The notes: a model not told the origin generated them from the letters alone. Shown: positions 15,349 through 25,648, numbered from the stretch's first letter. The stretch: 64,000 nt of DNA from Streptococcus oralis (GCF_016028255.1 NZ_CP065707.1:434001-498000); one strand, 5' to 3'. Translations and numbers: made by a program.

Positions 15349-18087
15349 ATGGCTGAAACATTTGAAGGCTTATACGTCAAATTTGGTGCCAATACTGTTG
15401 AATTTGACAGATCTGTAAAAGGTATCAATAATGCTTTATCTAGTTTGAAAAAAGACTTCAACAACATCAACAGACAATTGAAGATGGATCCAGACAATGT
15501 CGACTTGCTGAATCGTAAGTTACTCAACTTACAAGAACAAGCTCGTGTTGGTGCTATGAAAATTGCTGAACTCAAAAAGCAACAAAAGGAACTGGGAGAA
15601 TCTGAAGTTGGGTCAGCACAGTGGAATAAGCTTCAACTTGAAATTTCTAAAGTTGAATCACAGATGAAGGCTGTTGACCAGGCAATGAATTCAACCAAAA
15701 AACATATCGAAGATGTAGGAAATCCAAAGTCTATTTTAAATCTCAACAAAGAAATCAACAATGTTGCAAAAGAACTTGATATCGTCAACCAGAAGCTCGA
15801 ATTAGATCCTAAAAATGTAGAGTTGTCCGAAGAAAAAATGAAGTTATTAGGTAAACAATCTTCATTAGCCAAGGATAAGGTCCAGGAGCTGAAACGGAAA
15901 CAAGAGGAATTAGGAAAGGAAAAAATCGGAACAGAGGAATGGCGACAACTTCAAAATGAAATTGGGCAAGCAGAAGTTGAGGTGTTAAAGATAGATAAAG
16001 CCATGGGGAATCTAGGGGATTCGAGCCGTTCTGCAACAGGAGACATCAAGGAAGCTACAGGATATTTAAAGGCTGATGTAATGATGAATGTTGCTGAAAA
16101 GGCAGGACAACTAGGTCAAAAAATGGTTGATGCTGGTAAAAAAACAGTAGATGCATGGTCTGAAATAGACGAAGCGATGGATACTGTTACGACGAAGACT
16201 GGATTGACTGGCGAAGCCTTGTTAGGACTTCAGGAAATTGCAAAAGGAATCGCTACATCCTTACCATCGGCTACATTTCAAGAATCTGCTGACGCAGTTG
16301 GTGAGTTAAATACACAATTTGGACTTACTGGAGATACTTTGCAATCTGCAGCAGAGTATCTATTGAAATATTCGAAAATAACTGGAGAAGATATTTCAAA
16401 TTCCGCAATAAATGCCAAGAAAGCAATTGATGCTTACGGTTTATCTAATGAGGATCTAGCGAGAGTATTGGACTCAGTAACAAAGGTCGGCCAAGATACT
16501 GGTCAATCTTATGACTCTATCTTCCAAAAAGCAATCGATGGAGCTCCACAAATTAAGATGCTGGGATTATCTTTTGAAGAGGGGGCTACATTAATTGGTA
16601 GATTTGAAAAAAGTGGGATTGACTCTTCTGCAGCTTTAGCTTCACTTTCAAAGGCTACAGTAAACTATGCCAAAAATGGAAAGACATTGACTGAGGGGTT
16701 GAACGAGACTGTCAATGCGATTCAGAACGCTACTAGTAAGACAGAAGCGATAAGGATTGCTTCTGAAGTTTTCGGAAATAGAGCCGCTCCTAAAATGGTA
16801 GATGCTATCCAACGCGGGGCATTTAGCTTTAATGATTTAGCTGAAGCAGCACAAAACTCATCAGGAACTGTAGCAACAACATTTGATGAGACAATAGATC
16901 CGATTGATAAACTAACAACCTATTCCAACAAAGCGAAAGAAGGGCTTGGTGAGATAGGTGGTACACTACTTGAGACTGTTATACCAGCTTTAGAACCTTT
17001 GATGGGCATACTTGAATCTGCTGTCAATTGGTTTACCAGCTTAAATGAAACTGATCAACAGACTATCGTGATTCTTGGCCTCGTTACAACTGCTGTAATG
17101 CTACTGCTTGGTGCAATAGCACCGCTAGTCATTGCTATAGGTGCAATAGGTGCGCCTGTCGGAATTGTCGTAGCGGCAATAGTTGCTGCTATTGCCGTTA
17201 TTACACTCATCATTCAGGCCATCATGAACTGGGGGGCTATATCCGAATGGCTTCAGTCGACGTGGGATGCTTGCGCCGCTTGGCTTTCTGAATTGTGGAC
17301 TAATATTGTCACGACTGCTACTACAGCGTGGTCAAATTTCACTGCTTGGCTTTCTGAAATTTGGTCTTCAGTAGTCTCAACTGGACAGTCTTTGTGGTCT
17401 AGCTTTACTAGCGCCTTGTCCAATATTTTCTCAAGTTTGATTTCAGGGGCTCAGTCTCTGTGGTCGAGTTTTACTTCTACCCTTTCCAATTTATGGTCTG
17501 GACTGGTCTCAACCGGGTCAAATTTGTTTAATAATTTGAGTAGCACGATTTCAGGAATTTTTAATGGTATCTTATCCACTGCTAGCAATATTTGGGAGTC
17601 TATCAAATCAATAATTTCAAGTGCTATTGATGGTGCTAAAGATGCGGTAGGTAGTGCAATTGAAGCTATTAAGGGATTCTTTAACTTTGAATTTAGATGG
17701 CCTCATATCCCTCTACCACACTTTAGTATTTCAGGATCTCTTAACCCAGTTGACTGGTTGAGTAACGGATTGCCAAGTATTGGCGTAGAGTGGTATGCCA
17801 AGGGTGGTATCTTGACCAAGCCGACTTTATTTGGAATGAATGGAAATAGAGCAATGGTTGGTGGAGAAGCTGGTGCAGAAGCAATCCTTCCACTCAATAA
17901 GTCAACTCTTGGTGCCATTGGACAAAGTATTGCTAATACGATGAACACATCGAATAGCATCAATGTCAACTTTTCAGGAGTGACCATCCGAGAAGAAGCA
18001 GATTTGAATAGACTAGCTGACGTAGTCGGAACACGTATTGCTGAAGAACTACAAAGAAAAACTAATTTGAGAGGAGGTTTCGCATGA
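15349..18087 (+). CDS. Tail tape measure protein
   Basis: This 912-residue protein sets tail length. The N-terminal part contains two degenerate copies of an approximately 85-residue coiled-coil unit (around residues 27-113 and 126-210; each has KMDPDNVDLL- or ELDPKNVELS-like segments). The middle resembles the TP901-type tape-measure core (ATFQESADAVGELNTQFGLTG). Hydrophobic segments occur at about 575-625, followed by Trp-rich repeats (SLWSSFTS-like) and a C-terminal IPLPHFSISGSLNP segment. The ribosome site is GGAGG. Confidence 0.93.
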   Translation: MAETFEGLYVKFGANTVEFDRSVKGINNALSSLKKDFNNINRQLKMDPDNVDLLNRKLLNLQEQARVGAMKIAELKKQQKELGESEVGSAQWNKLQLEISKVESQMKAVDQAMNSTKKHIEDVGNPKSILNLNKEINNVAKELDIVNQKLELDPKNVELSEEKMKLLGKQSSLAKDKVQELKRKQEELGKEKIGTEEWRQLQNEIGQAEVEVLKIDKAMGNLGDSSRSATGDIKEATGYLKADVMMNVAEKAGQLGQKMVDAGKKTVDAWSEIDEAMDTVTTKTGLTGEALLGLQEIAKGIATSLPSATFQESADAVGELNTQFGLTGDTLQSAAEYLLKYSKITGEDISNSAINAKKAIDAYGLSNEDLARVLDSVTKVGQDTGQSYDSIFQKAIDGAPQIKMLGLSFEEGATLIGRFEKSGIDSSAALASLSKATVNYAKNGKTLTEGLNETVNAIQNATSKTEAIRIASEVFGNRAAPKMVDAIQRGAFSFNDLAEAAQNSSGTVATTFDETIDPIDKLTTYSNKAKEGLGEIGGTLLETVIPALEPLMGILESAVNWFTSLNETDQQTIVILGLVTTAVMLLLGAIAPLVIAIGAIGAPVGIVVAAIVAAIAVITLIIQAIMNWGAISEWLQSTWDACAAWLSELWTNIVTTATTAWSNFTAWLSEIWSSVVSTGQSLWSSFTSALSNIFSSLISGAQSLWSSFTSTLSNLWSGLVSTGSNLFNNLSSTISGIFNGILSTASNIWESIKSIISSAIDGAKDAVGSAIEAIKGFFNFEFRWPHIPLPHFSISGSLNPVDWLSNGLPSIGVEWYAKGGILTKPTLFGMNGNRAMVGGEAGAEAILPLNKSTLGAIGQSIANTMNTSNSINVNFSGVTIREEADLNRLADVVGTRIAEELQRKTNLRGGFA

Positions 18088-18806
18088 CAAAAATTAATGA
18101 GTTAACCATCGACGGAGTGAAAACATCATCATTTAAATGTGAGATTCTGGTTGAAACACGACCACAAGTCATCGTATCCTCCTCAAAAACTAGTCTTTTA
18201 GAACATGATGGGATCAGTGGTGCAATTGTTCAATCAAATAGGCATCGTAGGTTGATTGAAAAAAGCTACCACATCAGCTTGATTAACCCAACGGATGAAG
18301 ACTTATACCGCTTTTCTTCTCTGTTAAATCGTGAAAAATTTTGGTTGGAGAATGAACAAGAGCCAAGCGTGAAATATTGGTGCTATAAAGTGGATGATTT
18401 CAAAATTATTAAAGATGATTTTGGTGCATGGACAGTGGATGTAAAATTCACTTGTCACCCTACCAAATATTTCAAAAGCACCGATACACAGAGATTGACA
18501 AGAAGTGGGACTCTGACTGTGCAAGGTTCTGCTCTTGCCTTTCCTAAAATCACAATCGTTGGTCAGAGCGCTGTTGAGACTTCATTTACAATCGCTGGTC
18601 AGGTCATTCGTCTTGAAAAGCTCTCAGAATCGCTTGTGATGGTCAATAATCCTGACAATCCTAGCTTTAAAACGACAACAGGGAAGCCAGTGAAATGGTC
18701 AGGGGATTTTATCACAGTTGATCCAGCGAAAGTGAAGAATGTTGGAGTTGTTTTGGGCCCAGGTATTCAATCGCTTGAAATTGAGACAGTTTGGGGGTGG
18801 GCATAA
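18084..18806 (+). CDS. Distal tail protein (Dit)
   Basis: This 240-residue protein is a siphovirus Dit-type hub. The N-terminal belt domain contains SHISGAIV-like patterning (EHDGISGAIVQSNRHR) and LINPTDEDLYRFSSLLN. The C-terminal half is a galectin-like beta sandwich (ITIVGQSAVETSFTIAGQVIRLEKL). Its start overlaps the tape-measure stop by four bases, and the tail-tip protein follows immediately. Confidence 0.85.
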   Translation: MTKINELTIDGVKTSSFKCEILVETRPQVIVSSSKTSLLEHDGISGAIVQSNRHRRLIEKSYHISLINPTDEDLYRFSSLLNREKFWLENEQEPSVKYWCYKVDDFKIIKDDFGAWTVDVKFTCHPTKYFKSTDTQRLTRSGTLTVQGSALAFPKITIVGQSAVETSFTIAGQVIRLEKLSESLVMVNNPDNPSFKTTTGKPVKWSGDFITVDPAKVKNVGVVLGPGIQSLEIETVWGWA

Positions 18807-21800
18807 TTGCTTTATCTACTTAACAAAGATGTGAGAACAGTTCGTTGGAATGGTGAGCCACTTCATGAAGCAACTTCAGCGATTGTGAAAGAAACCATGA
18901 ATGGGGATTTCACCCTAACTGTGAAGTATCCTATTTCTGACTCTGGTATTTATCAGTTAATACAAGAAGATATGCTGATAAAGGCTCCGACTCCTGTGCT
19001 AGGAGCGCAGCTATTTCGCATCAAGAAACCAGTTGAGAACAATGACCATCTGGAAATCACAGCCTATCACATTTCAGACGATGTGATGCAACGTTCTATT
19101 ACACCGGTGAGCGTGACTAGTCAGAGCTGTGGTATGGCTCTTTCTCGCATGGTACAAAATACCAAAACAGCTCTTGGAGATTTCTCATTTAACAGTGATA
19201 TCCAGGACCGTAGGACCTTCAACACGACTGAGACAGAAACTTTGTACTCTGTATTGCTGGACGGCAAGCATAGTATCGTCGGAACGTGGGAAGGCGAGCT
19301 GGTTCGTGATAATTTCGCTCTGACAGTGAAGAAGAGCCGTGGGGAGAATCGTGGTGTTGTTATTACAACGCATAAGAATCTGAAAGATTACCAACGAACC
19401 AAAAACAGTCAGAATGTTGTCACAAGAATCCATGCCAAATCAACTTTCAAACCTGAAGGCGCTGAAAAGGAAACGACTATCAGAGTGACTGTGGATAGTC
19501 CTCTTATCAACTCATACCCTTATATCAATGAAAAAGAGTATGAGAACAACAATGCTAAGACTGTTGAAGAGTTGAAGAAGTGGGCACAAGCTAAGTTCTC
19601 AAATGAGGGTATTGACAAGGTCTCTGATGCTATCAAGATTGAAGCTTATGAACTTGATGGTCAAGTGGTCCACATAGGCGATACAGTCAACCTTAAGAGT
19701 CGGAAGCACAATGTCGATTCATTCAAGAAAGCTATTGCTTATGAGTTCGATGCCTTGAAAGAAGAGTACATATCTCTGACTTTCGATGATAAGGCAGGCA
19801 CTGGTGGTTCTAGAGCTTCTGGTGGTTTATCTAGCGCAGCCGATGCAATCCTTGGTGTGACAGGAACCGCACAAGAAATCGCCCTTGAAAAGGCTCTTCA
19901 AAATGCTGACTTAGACTTTGATCATAAGGCTGGATTGCTTAGACAGGAAATTTCTAACGGTATTGAACTGGCCAGAGCAAGAGCTGAAGAAGTTAAAAGA
20001 GAAATCTCTGATACTATCAATCAGCGCTTTGATAGTTTCGACAATGCTTCTATACAGGAAGCTAGACGAAAAGCAGAAGAAGCGTTGCGAAATGCTGGCG
20101 CAAGCAGCTTACTCGCTCAGGAAGCGAAGCGGATTGGTCTAGATTCGATTGCTAAACTTGAAGAATTCAAGAGACAGGCAACAAGCGCTCAAACGGCTCT
20201 GTTGGGTGATTTGGACGCTCTGAAGAGAACAGTCGCAAGTGAGGTCAATCAAGCTTCAGAATATCGTAGAACGACCACAGAAGCTCTTAGTCGAATGACT
20301 GGCCAGATGGACGGATTTGCGACGAAAAGTGAGGTTAAGCAAGGCATCGATGGGCTGACTCAGACCTTTGCTAAGATGAAGGTCGGGGGACGGAATTATG
20401 CTGAAGACTATGACTTTTCAAGAGGACTTTGGCGGTATAGCCAAGGGGATGGCAGTCCTGTCGACTGGAAAATTATCAATGGTGAATACAATGTAAAAGG
20501 GACAACAAGAACATGGAAGCAGATGCAAATTCATTCGAAAGAGGGAAGTCAAGCTTCAGGTAAGAATTCGACAGCTCTTCTCGATTTGGAGATTGGCGAG
20601 ACTTATACACTTTCATTTCAAGCAATTTGCTACTCTGGAAATCCAAGCGTTTGGTTCTCTTTAAGAGCCAATCGAACAGTACCTGGCAATCCTGAGATCA
20701 TATATGGCAATTTCAATCTCACGTCTAGCTGGCAGACTTATCAGGTCACTATTCCAGCGCTGACCAAACCTGATAATTTTGACTTCTGGCGAATTATTCT
20801 GGGCTATAACGAGATTGGCCATGTGGCATTTCGTAAAGTCGAATTGACCAGAAGTTCTACTCGTATAGATGCAGGTCCTGCTCCTGAAGACTGGAAGACT
20901 GACCTTGTCGTTGCCAAGTCTGAATTTCAGAAAACTGCTGAAGGTCTGTCTGCTAAAATGTCAGCAATCGAGAGCTATGTCGGACAAGACGGTCAGCGAC
21001 AGGAAGCCTTGCAGCGATATGCTCGTGAGGAGAGCGCAAAGCAAGCAACGGCTGTTCGTGAGTTGGTCACTCGTGATTTTGTTGGTAAATCGGCTTATCA
21101 GGAAGATGTGAGAGGTCTAGAACGAAGGTTCGAAGCTATTACCAACCCACAAAACGGCTCTATTGCTACTCAGATTGCCAAATACAAAACAGCAGTAGAT
21201 GGACGATTTGCAGATATCACCTCACTGATTTCTGGAAAAGCGAACCAGGCTGACTTCCAGCGAGTAAGAGAGACTAGTCAGCTCTATGAGCGAATTTTGG
21301 GAAACACTGAAAACGGGATTGCGGATAAGGTCGCTCGCATGGCTATGACAAGTCAGCTATTTCAGGTTGAGGTGTCAAAGGCTTCAAAAGGTGGCCGAAA
21401 TTATATCAGAAATGGTCAATTTAAGAATGGTTCAAAAAACTGGCTTGAATATCAGTCTGTTAATTTTGGTTTGAATTTCAACTATCAACACTCTCAAAAT
21501 CCTAATAATCGAAATCGTCCGGGACTACACTTCTATCACGAATCTCAAGATGTTGCTAATTTTTTTGGAATTCAGCAATCTTTTGCATTTGATGGTGTTC
21601 GAGGTGAGAAAGTGAGTGTATCTCTTCTTGTTTCAAAAGATGGCGGTGATAGTAACAGCGGCTTGAAGGTCGCTTTGCACTACATCAAAAACAAAAATAT
21701 TATTGGGCAAGAGTGGCAAAGTATTCCAAGCCCACAAATAACGTCGAAGTACAAGCGTTTCACATTTACGTTTACTTTATCAGACGATGTCGAGAATCTG

Positions 21801-23123
21801 AACTTGATGCTTTACGGAGAAAAAGGGAAGACCATCAATCTCTATGTGACAGATGTTCAGCTTGAGAGAGGTTCTGTCGCGACGGACTACAAAGAAGCGC
21901 CCGAAGATACCGACGAGGCTATTCGCTCGGTTCAAACTCAACTGGCTGGTTCATGGGCTGTTCAGAATATCAACAGCACAGGTGATTTGATTTCAGGAAT
22001 CAATCTTGGAGCTAACGGTCATAATCGACTTGACGGGAAATTGACCCATATCACTGGCGAGACCTTGATTGATAGAGCTGTCATCAAGTCTGCAATGATT
22101 GATAAGCTGAAGACGGTAAATTTTGAAGCTGGTTCAGTGACTACTGTTGTTTTGGATGCTGAAGCGGTCACGGCTGAAAAGTTGAAAGTTGACCAGGCTT
22201 TCTTTAATAAGCTTGTCGCAAATGAAGCTTACTTGAGTCAGCTTTTTGCTAAGCAGGCCTTTATTACCCGTGTGCAGAGTGTTGCGATTGATGCAAGCCA
22301 GGTTCGTTCGGGTATTTTAAGCGGTGATAGGATTTACGGTGGGACCATTAGAGGGGCCAGCATCTACGGCGGAACCTTAACAGGACATACCCAAATTCAA
22401 CTAGGCTCTTACGGTTCGTTTGATGCTGTCAATGGTGGTCTGCAGATTAACGTGCCTCGCGATTACAATGCTAAAGATGGGTTGGGCGTCCAGTTCATCG
22501 GGTCTTATGGTCGTGGGGAAAATGTCCCTTATGGGCTTTTTCTCTACAGAGATTCGGATTTCACAATTGGAAATACTGCAACAGATACAGATGAGTTCCT
22601 TATGACTGTACAAGGTTATATCAATGCAAAAGGAATCGGCTGGCTCAAGACAGGGAAAGGAAGTGTTAACGGTAAAACAACAGGTACTATTGGACTATGG
22701 AACTCTGACAATGTATCTTTGAGCTTCGGTGGTTCAGAGAATGACATCTACTATAGTTATAATAGTACAGCATATAGCCTGTGGTCGGTTGTGAACCAAC
22801 ATTTCTCGGACAGACGTCTGAAAGAAAACATCGTTGAATGTAAGCACAAGGCTCTTGATTATATCCAGCAATTTCAGTTCAAGGAATACGATTGGAAGAA
22901 ACAAGAGGATAGACCACAACAAGCACACACAAAGATTGGTTTGATTGCCCAAGAGGTCCAAACAGTAGACCCTACGCTTGTTTACGAGAATGGAGACACG
23001 CTGAACCTTGACAACCTCAGACTAACAAACATCGCACTTAAAGCTATTCAGGAGCTCGCTCTTGAAAATCAAAAACTTACACACAGATTGGAGAACTTAG
23101 AAAATGAACGCAGAACAGCTTAA
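18807..23123 (+). CDS. Tail-tip / tail fibre protein with S74 intramolecular chaperone
   Basis: This 1438-residue protein begins with TTG directly after the Dit stop. Residues 1 to about 330 match the prophage tail/endopeptidase (Tal-like) hub. A coiled-coil region follows (about 350-530). Two carbohydrate-binding-like jelly-roll modules each begin GGRNY (about 528-690 and 866-1020). A fibre region leads to the C-terminal peptidase S74 chaperone, with the cleavage motif SDRRLKEN near residue 1334. The S74 domain assists trimerisation and then cuts itself off. This is the likely host-recognition protein. Confidence 0.9.
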   Translation: MLYLLNKDVRTVRWNGEPLHEATSAIVKETMNGDFTLTVKYPISDSGIYQLIQEDMLIKAPTPVLGAQLFRIKKPVENNDHLEITAYHISDDVMQRSITPVSVTSQSCGMALSRMVQNTKTALGDFSFNSDIQDRRTFNTTETETLYSVLLDGKHSIVGTWEGELVRDNFALTVKKSRGENRGVVITTHKNLKDYQRTKNSQNVVTRIHAKSTFKPEGAEKETTIRVTVDSPLINSYPYINEKEYENNNAKTVEELKKWAQAKFSNEGIDKVSDAIKIEAYELDGQVVHIGDTVNLKSRKHNVDSFKKAIAYEFDALKEEYISLTFDDKAGTGGSRASGGLSSAADAILGVTGTAQEIALEKALQNADLDFDHKAGLLRQEISNGIELARARAEEVKREISDTINQRFDSFDNASIQEARRKAEEALRNAGASSLLAQEAKRIGLDSIAKLEEFKRQATSAQTALLGDLDALKRTVASEVNQASEYRRTTTEALSRMTGQMDGFATKSEVKQGIDGLTQTFAKMKVGGRNYAEDYDFSRGLWRYSQGDGSPVDWKIINGEYNVKGTTRTWKQMQIHSKEGSQASGKNSTALLDLEIGETYTLSFQAICYSGNPSVWFSLRANRTVPGNPEIIYGNFNLTSSWQTYQVTIPALTKPDNFDFWRIILGYNEIGHVAFRKVELTRSSTRIDAGPAPEDWKTDLVVAKSEFQKTAEGLSAKMSAIESYVGQDGQRQEALQRYAREESAKQATAVRELVTRDFVGKSAYQEDVRGLERRFEAITNPQNGSIATQIAKYKTAVDGRFADITSLISGKANQADFQRVRETSQLYERILGNTENGIADKVARMAMTSQLFQVEVSKASKGGRNYIRNGQFKNGSKNWLEYQSVNFGLNFNYQHSQNPNNRNRPGLHFYHESQDVANFFGIQQSFAFDGVRGEKVSVSLLVSKDGGDSNSGLKVALHYIKNKNIIGQEWQSIPSPQITSKYKRFTFTFTLSDDVENLNLMLYGEKGKTINLYVTDVQLERGSVATDYKEAPEDTDEAIRSVQTQLAGSWAVQNINSTGDLISGINLGANGHNRLDGKLTHITGETLIDRAVIKSAMIDKLKTVNFEAGSVTTVVLDAEAVTAEKLKVDQAFFNKLVANEAYLSQLFAKQAFITRVQSVAIDASQVRSGILSGDRIYGGTIRGASIYGGTLTGHTQIQLGSYGSFDAVNGGLQINVPRDYNAKDGLGVQFIGSYGRGENVPYGLFLYRDSDFTIGNTATDTDEFLMTVQGYINAKGIGWLKTGKGSVNGKTTGTIGLWNSDNVSLSFGGSENDIYYSYNSTAYSLWSVVNQHFSDRRLKENIVECKHKALDYIQQFQFKEYDWKKQEDRPQQAHTKIGLIAQEVQTVDPTLVYENGDTLNLDNLRLTNIALKAIQELALENQKLTHRLENLENERRTA

Positions 23124-23304
23124 CCAAGCCTTACAAATGACAATTAGTGAAATGTCAACAACCTCAACAAATTCGATGATTGCAAATAATATCTTGAGCA
23201 TTCAGCTGGAAGAACAATTGGCTGAAAATCAAAGACTTAAAGCACGAGTGGATGAGCTGGAAGCTCTGCTTGATGAAGAAACTAAACCAGCAGAAGGAGA
23301 ATAG
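23104..23304 (+). CDS. Small coiled-coil phage protein
   Basis: This 66-residue acidic protein has a heptad segment (IQLEEQLAENQRLKARVDELEALL). It overlaps the end of the fibre gene by 20 bases in another frame. Similar short proteins lie behind tail fibres in streptococcal phages; the function is unknown. Confidence 0.65.
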   Translation: MNAEQLNQALQMTISEMSTTSTNSMIANNILSIQLEEQLAENQRLKARVDELEALLDEETKPAEGE

Positions 23305-23306
23305 AC

Positions 23307-23942
23307 ATGACAATCAATGGTTATAATCTATCAACAAGACCTTACTTAAGAAATTCTGGATCGAATGTTGAGACAGTGGTAGAAATTCAATTGTCAGAAG
23401 GAAATCGCTACAGCACTAACTCACGGTCATTTCCTGGTGACCGTACAAACGAGCCAGAAGACGTTTTGATTCAAGCGGTGCTGGATGTTCTCAAATCCGA
23501 ATTGGACCCAAGCTCTGCGATTGTGCAAGCGCAGAATAAGCTTGAACAAGCTGAGCAACAGATTGCACACAATAAGAGCGAACAGGACCGACTTTCTGCG
23601 CTTGTCAAACAGACTGAAGAGAATTCGAAGGTGAATCAGAAGGTCATTCATGTTCTTGTCTTGAACTCTGTCATGAGCAAGAATATCGAGTATGGCACGA
23701 CTTATAAAGAGCTGGTTGAGCTGATTCCTCTGGCTGAAGTAGGTAAGACTTACCTACCACATGACCTGATTACCATTGAAGACCCTGAACACGTAGAAGT
23801 CAACGGTGAAGGCAAGCGCATCCTTGTGCAGTTTAACAAGGAATTCACATACAACGGCGAGCCTGTCAGCGCATTTGTGACAAATGGTACTTTGGAACAA
23901 AACGGAACTGGTGTCGCTTGGAAATTTGAAGGTAAGGAATAG
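23307..23942 (+). CDS. DUF1366 family phage protein
   Basis: This 211-residue protein carries an N-terminal beta-rich region, a central coiled coil (NKLEQAEQQIAHNKSEQDRLSALVKQTEEN), then a C-terminal beta domain (GTTYKELVELIPLAEVGKTYLPHDLITIEDPEH). The pattern is that of DUF1366 proteins encoded between tail fibre and holin in streptococcal phages. AGAAGGAGA precedes the start. Confidence 0.75.
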   Translation: MTINGYNLSTRPYLRNSGSNVETVVEIQLSEGNRYSTNSRSFPGDRTNEPEDVLIQAVLDVLKSELDPSSAIVQAQNKLEQAEQQIAHNKSEQDRLSALVKQTEENSKVNQKVIHVLVLNSVMSKNIEYGTTYKELVELIPLAEVGKTYLPHDLITIEDPEHVEVNGEGKRILVQFNKEFTYNGEPVSAFVTNGTLEQNGTGVAWKFEGKE

Positions 23943-23951
23943 GAGGTGTGT

Positions 23952-24230
23952 ATGCCAGGATATGAACGATTTCTCGTACAGATCTTCATCACCCTCATCC
24001 CTGTGATTGGTCTTTATTTTTCGATGAAGGATAAAGCAACCAAGCAAGAGAATCGTCTTACGATTTTAGAGAAAGATATCGAAAATCTGAACGAATTCAA
24101 GACATCAGCCAACAAGCGGCTCGATAACCACGATGAACAGAATAAGGCTATCTTAGTACTAGCTGAGCAAGTGAAGTCACTTGGTGAAGACGTAAGAGAG
24201 CTTAAAAATTTAATTCAAAATAAACAATAA
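23952..24230 (+). CDS. Holin-associated membrane protein
   Basis: This 92-residue protein has one N-terminal membrane segment (FLVQIFITLIPVIGLYFSM) and a long coiled coil (ENRLTILEKDIENLNEFKTSANKRLDNHDEQ). This matches the small XhlA-like proteins placed before holins. ATG 23952 follows AGGAGG; a GTG six bases earlier overlaps the ribosome site. It probably belongs to the lysis cassette. Confidence 0.7.
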   Translation: MPGYERFLVQIFITLIPVIGLYFSMKDKATKQENRLTILEKDIENLNEFKTSANKRLDNHDEQNKAILVLAEQVKSLGEDVRELKNLIQNKQ

Positions 24231-24244
24231 AAGGAGAAATGAAC

Positions 24245-24523
24245 ATGATTAACTGGAAAGTACGATTTAACTTAAAAAATAAAACATTCTTATTGCGAGT
24301 GGCATTCGCACTAGCTTTGCCAATTCTCGCCTATTTCAATCTTAAACTGGAAGATTTGGTTAGCTGGGGAGTTATTTTAGACTTGCTTGGCAAATTCTTT
24401 GCGAACCCTTATCTTGTGGGGTTGACGATTGTAAATATCCTAAATATCATTCCAGACCCAACAACATCAGGGATCTCTGATAGCAAACGCGCTCTTGACT
24501 ATCAAGAGCCAAGTGAAGATTAG
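24245..24523 (+). CDS. Phage holin (phi LC3 type)
   Basis: This 92-residue protein starts MINWKVRFNLKNKTFLLR, the family's typical N-terminus, then has two membrane segments (about 18-36 and 59-76) and a polar tail with TTSGISDSKRALDYQEP. ATG 24245 is eight bases from AAGGAG; ATG 24239 is too close. It forms membrane holes that release the lysin encoded immediately downstream. Confidence 0.88.
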   Translation: MINWKVRFNLKNKTFLLRVAFALALPILAYFNLKLEDLVSWGVILDLLGKFFANPYLVGLTIVNILNIIPDPTTSGISDSKRALDYQEPSED

Positions 24524-24532
24524 GAGAAAACA

Positions 24533-25537
24533 ATGAAGAAAAACGACTTATTCATCGACGTATCTAGCCACAATGGATACGATATTACAGGTATTTTGGA
24601 GGATATGGGTACACAGAATACCATTATCAAAGTTTCTGAAAGTACAAATTATCTAAACCCTTGCTTGTCTGCTCAAGCGGAGCAATCAAATCCTGTTGGT
24701 TTCTATCATTTTGCTTGGTTTGGTGGTGATATTGAAGAAGCCGAGCGAGAGGCACGCTACTTCCTTGATAATGTGCCTCAAAAAGTAAAATACTTGTGCC
24801 TCGACTACGAAGATCACGCAAGCGGAGATAAACAGGCAAATACAGATGCTTGTATTCGCTTCATGGAAATCCTCAAAGAAAATGGCTACGAGCCAATCTA
24901 TTACAGCTACAAGCCATTCACGCTCAATAATATCTATTATGAGCAGATTCTTGCGAAATTCCCAAACAGCCTTTGGATTGCCGGGTATGGTTTGAATGAT
25001 GGTACAGCTGATTTTGAATATTTTCCTAGCATGGATGGTATCCGCTGGTGGCAATACTCTTCAAATCCGTACGACAAGAACATTGTTTTACTAGATGATG
25101 AAGAAGCTAAGCCAAAATGGAAGAGAAATGACACTGGATGGTGGTATGAATACCCTGACGGCTCTTATCCAAAAGAAGAGTGGGAAAAGATTGATGGTAC
25201 CTGGTATTACTTCAACGAGAGAGGTTATTCAATAGCTTCTCGCTGGTTGAAGGATGATGGCAAATGGTACTACCTCAAAGAAAACGGCGCAATGGCCGTT
25301 GGTTGGGTACTTGTGAATGGTAAATGGTACTATCTTGATGCTTCAGGAGCAATGGTCACTGGCTGGGTTCAATACAAGGACAAACTATACCATCTCAAAG
25401 AAGAGAACGGCGAAATGTCTTCAAAAGAACTTGTTAAAGTTGAAGGTGGCTGGTACTACGTCAACGAGGATGGAAGCCGCTCAGACAAACCAGCGCTTGA
25501 TGTATTACCTGACGGACTAATTGTTACCACTAAATAA
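24533..25537 (+). CDS. Choline-binding phage lysozyme (Cpl-1-like endolysin)
   Basis: This 334-residue protein has a GH25 muramidase domain (residues 1 to about 190) and a choline-binding domain. The catalytic acids are visible at D9 (LFIDVSSHNGYD) and D91/E93 (LDYED), matching Cpl-1 D10, D92 and E94. About six choline-binding repeats follow (GWWYEYPDGSYPKEEWEKI, GTWYYFNERG, GKWYYLKENG, GKWYYLDASG and others). No signal peptide is present, so holin is needed for release. The repeats show that the host wall carries phosphocholine-decorated teichoic acid. Confidence 0.95.
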   Translation: MKKNDLFIDVSSHNGYDITGILEDMGTQNTIIKVSESTNYLNPCLSAQAEQSNPVGFYHFAWFGGDIEEAEREARYFLDNVPQKVKYLCLDYEDHASGDKQANTDACIRFMEILKENGYEPIYYSYKPFTLNNIYYEQILAKFPNSLWIAGYGLNDGTADFEYFPSMDGIRWWQYSSNPYDKNIVLLDDEEAKPKWKRNDTGWWYEYPDGSYPKEEWEKIDGTWYYFNERGYSIASRWLKDDGKWYYLKENGAMAVGWVLVNGKWYYLDASGAMVTGWVQYKDKLYHLKEENGEMSSKELVKVEGGWYYVNEDGSRSDKPALDVLPDGLIVTTK

Positions 25538-25581
25538 TTTTTTAAAATAAAGAAAGGAGATTCTATTTTTCTTCTTAAACT

Positions 25582-25610
25582 AACCGCAGGCTCAGGCTTG
25601 CGGTTTTTTT
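25582..25610 (+). terminator. Terminator of the phage late operon
   Basis: AACCGCA (25582-25588) pairs with TGCGGTT (25599-25605), followed by TTTTT. It lies 45 bases after the lysin stop. Confidence 0.8.
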
Positions 25611-25624
25611 GTTTGCAATAATAA

Positions 25625-25648
25625 AAGCAGTGACCGAAATCACTGCTT
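25625..25648 (-). terminator. Terminator of the minus-strand prophage cassette
   Basis: AAGCAGTGA (25625-25633) and TCACTGCTT (25640-25648) form a perfect 9-bp stem with a six-base loop. Read on the minus strand, it starts at the HTH gene stop codon and is followed by TTATTATT. Confidence 0.75.
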
